Assembly: GCA_946478775.1 (NCBI GenBank)
Contig: CAMLDR010000188.1
Coordinates: forward strand, 1 to 7,898
Reading direction: 5' to 3'
DNA length: 7,898 bases
From: an uncultured Flavobacteriales bacterium
Lineage (GTDB): Bacteria > Bacteroidota > Bacteroidia > Flavobacteriales > Crocinitomicaceae
Translations under genes and position numbers: made by a program
Notes under the pieces: model-generated
What the model was told of the DNA's origin: nothing
Databases searched by the model: none
What the model saw: only the letters and a program-made list of their open reading frames with translations
Shown here: positions 7,799-7,898 of the stretch, piece by piece
How positions within the stretch are numbered: position 1 is the first letter of the stretch
Layout of the letters: every line of letters begins with the position of its first letter

Positions 7799-7898
7799 AC
7801 ACTAAAATTAAAGCCATAATTATTGATGATGAGCCAATGGCGCGGCAACTTCTTAAAGGAATTATTGAGGAAAATTGTCCGAATATTGAATTAATGGA
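7795..7898 (+). CDS. Response regulator, N-terminus only (probably LytTR type)
   Basis: The ATG at 7795 overlaps the kinase stop in an ATGA arrangement. The 34 codons before the window ends read MNTKIKAIIIDDEPMARQLL and on, the first beta strand and acidic pocket (Asp11, Asp12) of a receiver domain. The phospho-acceptor Asp and the output domain lie outside the window. A LytTR DNA-binding domain is expected because LytS/YpdA-type kinases pair with such regulators and IIIDDEPMAR is their usual opening; this is inference. The overlap implies co-translation with the kinase. Confidence 0.88.
   Translation, partial: MNTKIKAIIIDDEPMARQLLKGIIEENCPNIELM

Overview
The window reads as a low-GC member of the Bacteroidota, probably Flavobacteriia-like. 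The main evidence is a periplasmic-propeller/Y_Y_Y/LytS-type histidine kinase followed by the start of a LytTR-type response regulator, an architecture typical of that phylum. AT-rich codon use and sparse Shine-Dalgarno signals agree. Genus-level placement is not possible from the sequence alone. All four genes lie on the + strand, and every minus-strand open frame looks like a shadow of a real gene.

Left part (2-4766): a tight two-gene unit. The first gene encodes at least 806 residues and is probably cut at its 5' end by the window edge. From memory of its motifs, it belongs to a widespread family of very large, functionally uncharacterised bacterial proteins. It ends in four 27-residue Tyr-Tyr repeats that form a separate C-terminal module. 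One base after its stop codon begins a 780-residue patatin-like phospholipase with an intact Ser/Asp dyad. Its catalytic core is split by two large insertions, one of which carries an Arg/Trp-rich, glutamate-free stretch of about 105 residues. Neither protein shows a Sec signal peptide in what is visible.

Middle (4767-4894): a 128-bp gap containing an imperfect hairpin that could end the operon or mark a processing site. No convincing promoter was found.

Right part (4895-7898): a membrane sensor kinase with a signal peptide, a periplasmic propeller-like region, a Y_Y_Y domain, one transmembrane helix and a LytS/YpdA-type kinase core. It overlaps by 4 bp with its partner response regulator, of which only the first 34 codons are present. 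This is a conventional two-component pair.

The candidate undescribed system is the large protein plus expanded patatin pair. I infer a lipid-attacking effector module, in which the large protein serves as carrier, binding or membrane-acting partner. The sequence does not show whether the target is a phage-infected cell, a competing bacterium or a eukaryotic host, nor whether the neighbouring two-component pair regulates it.
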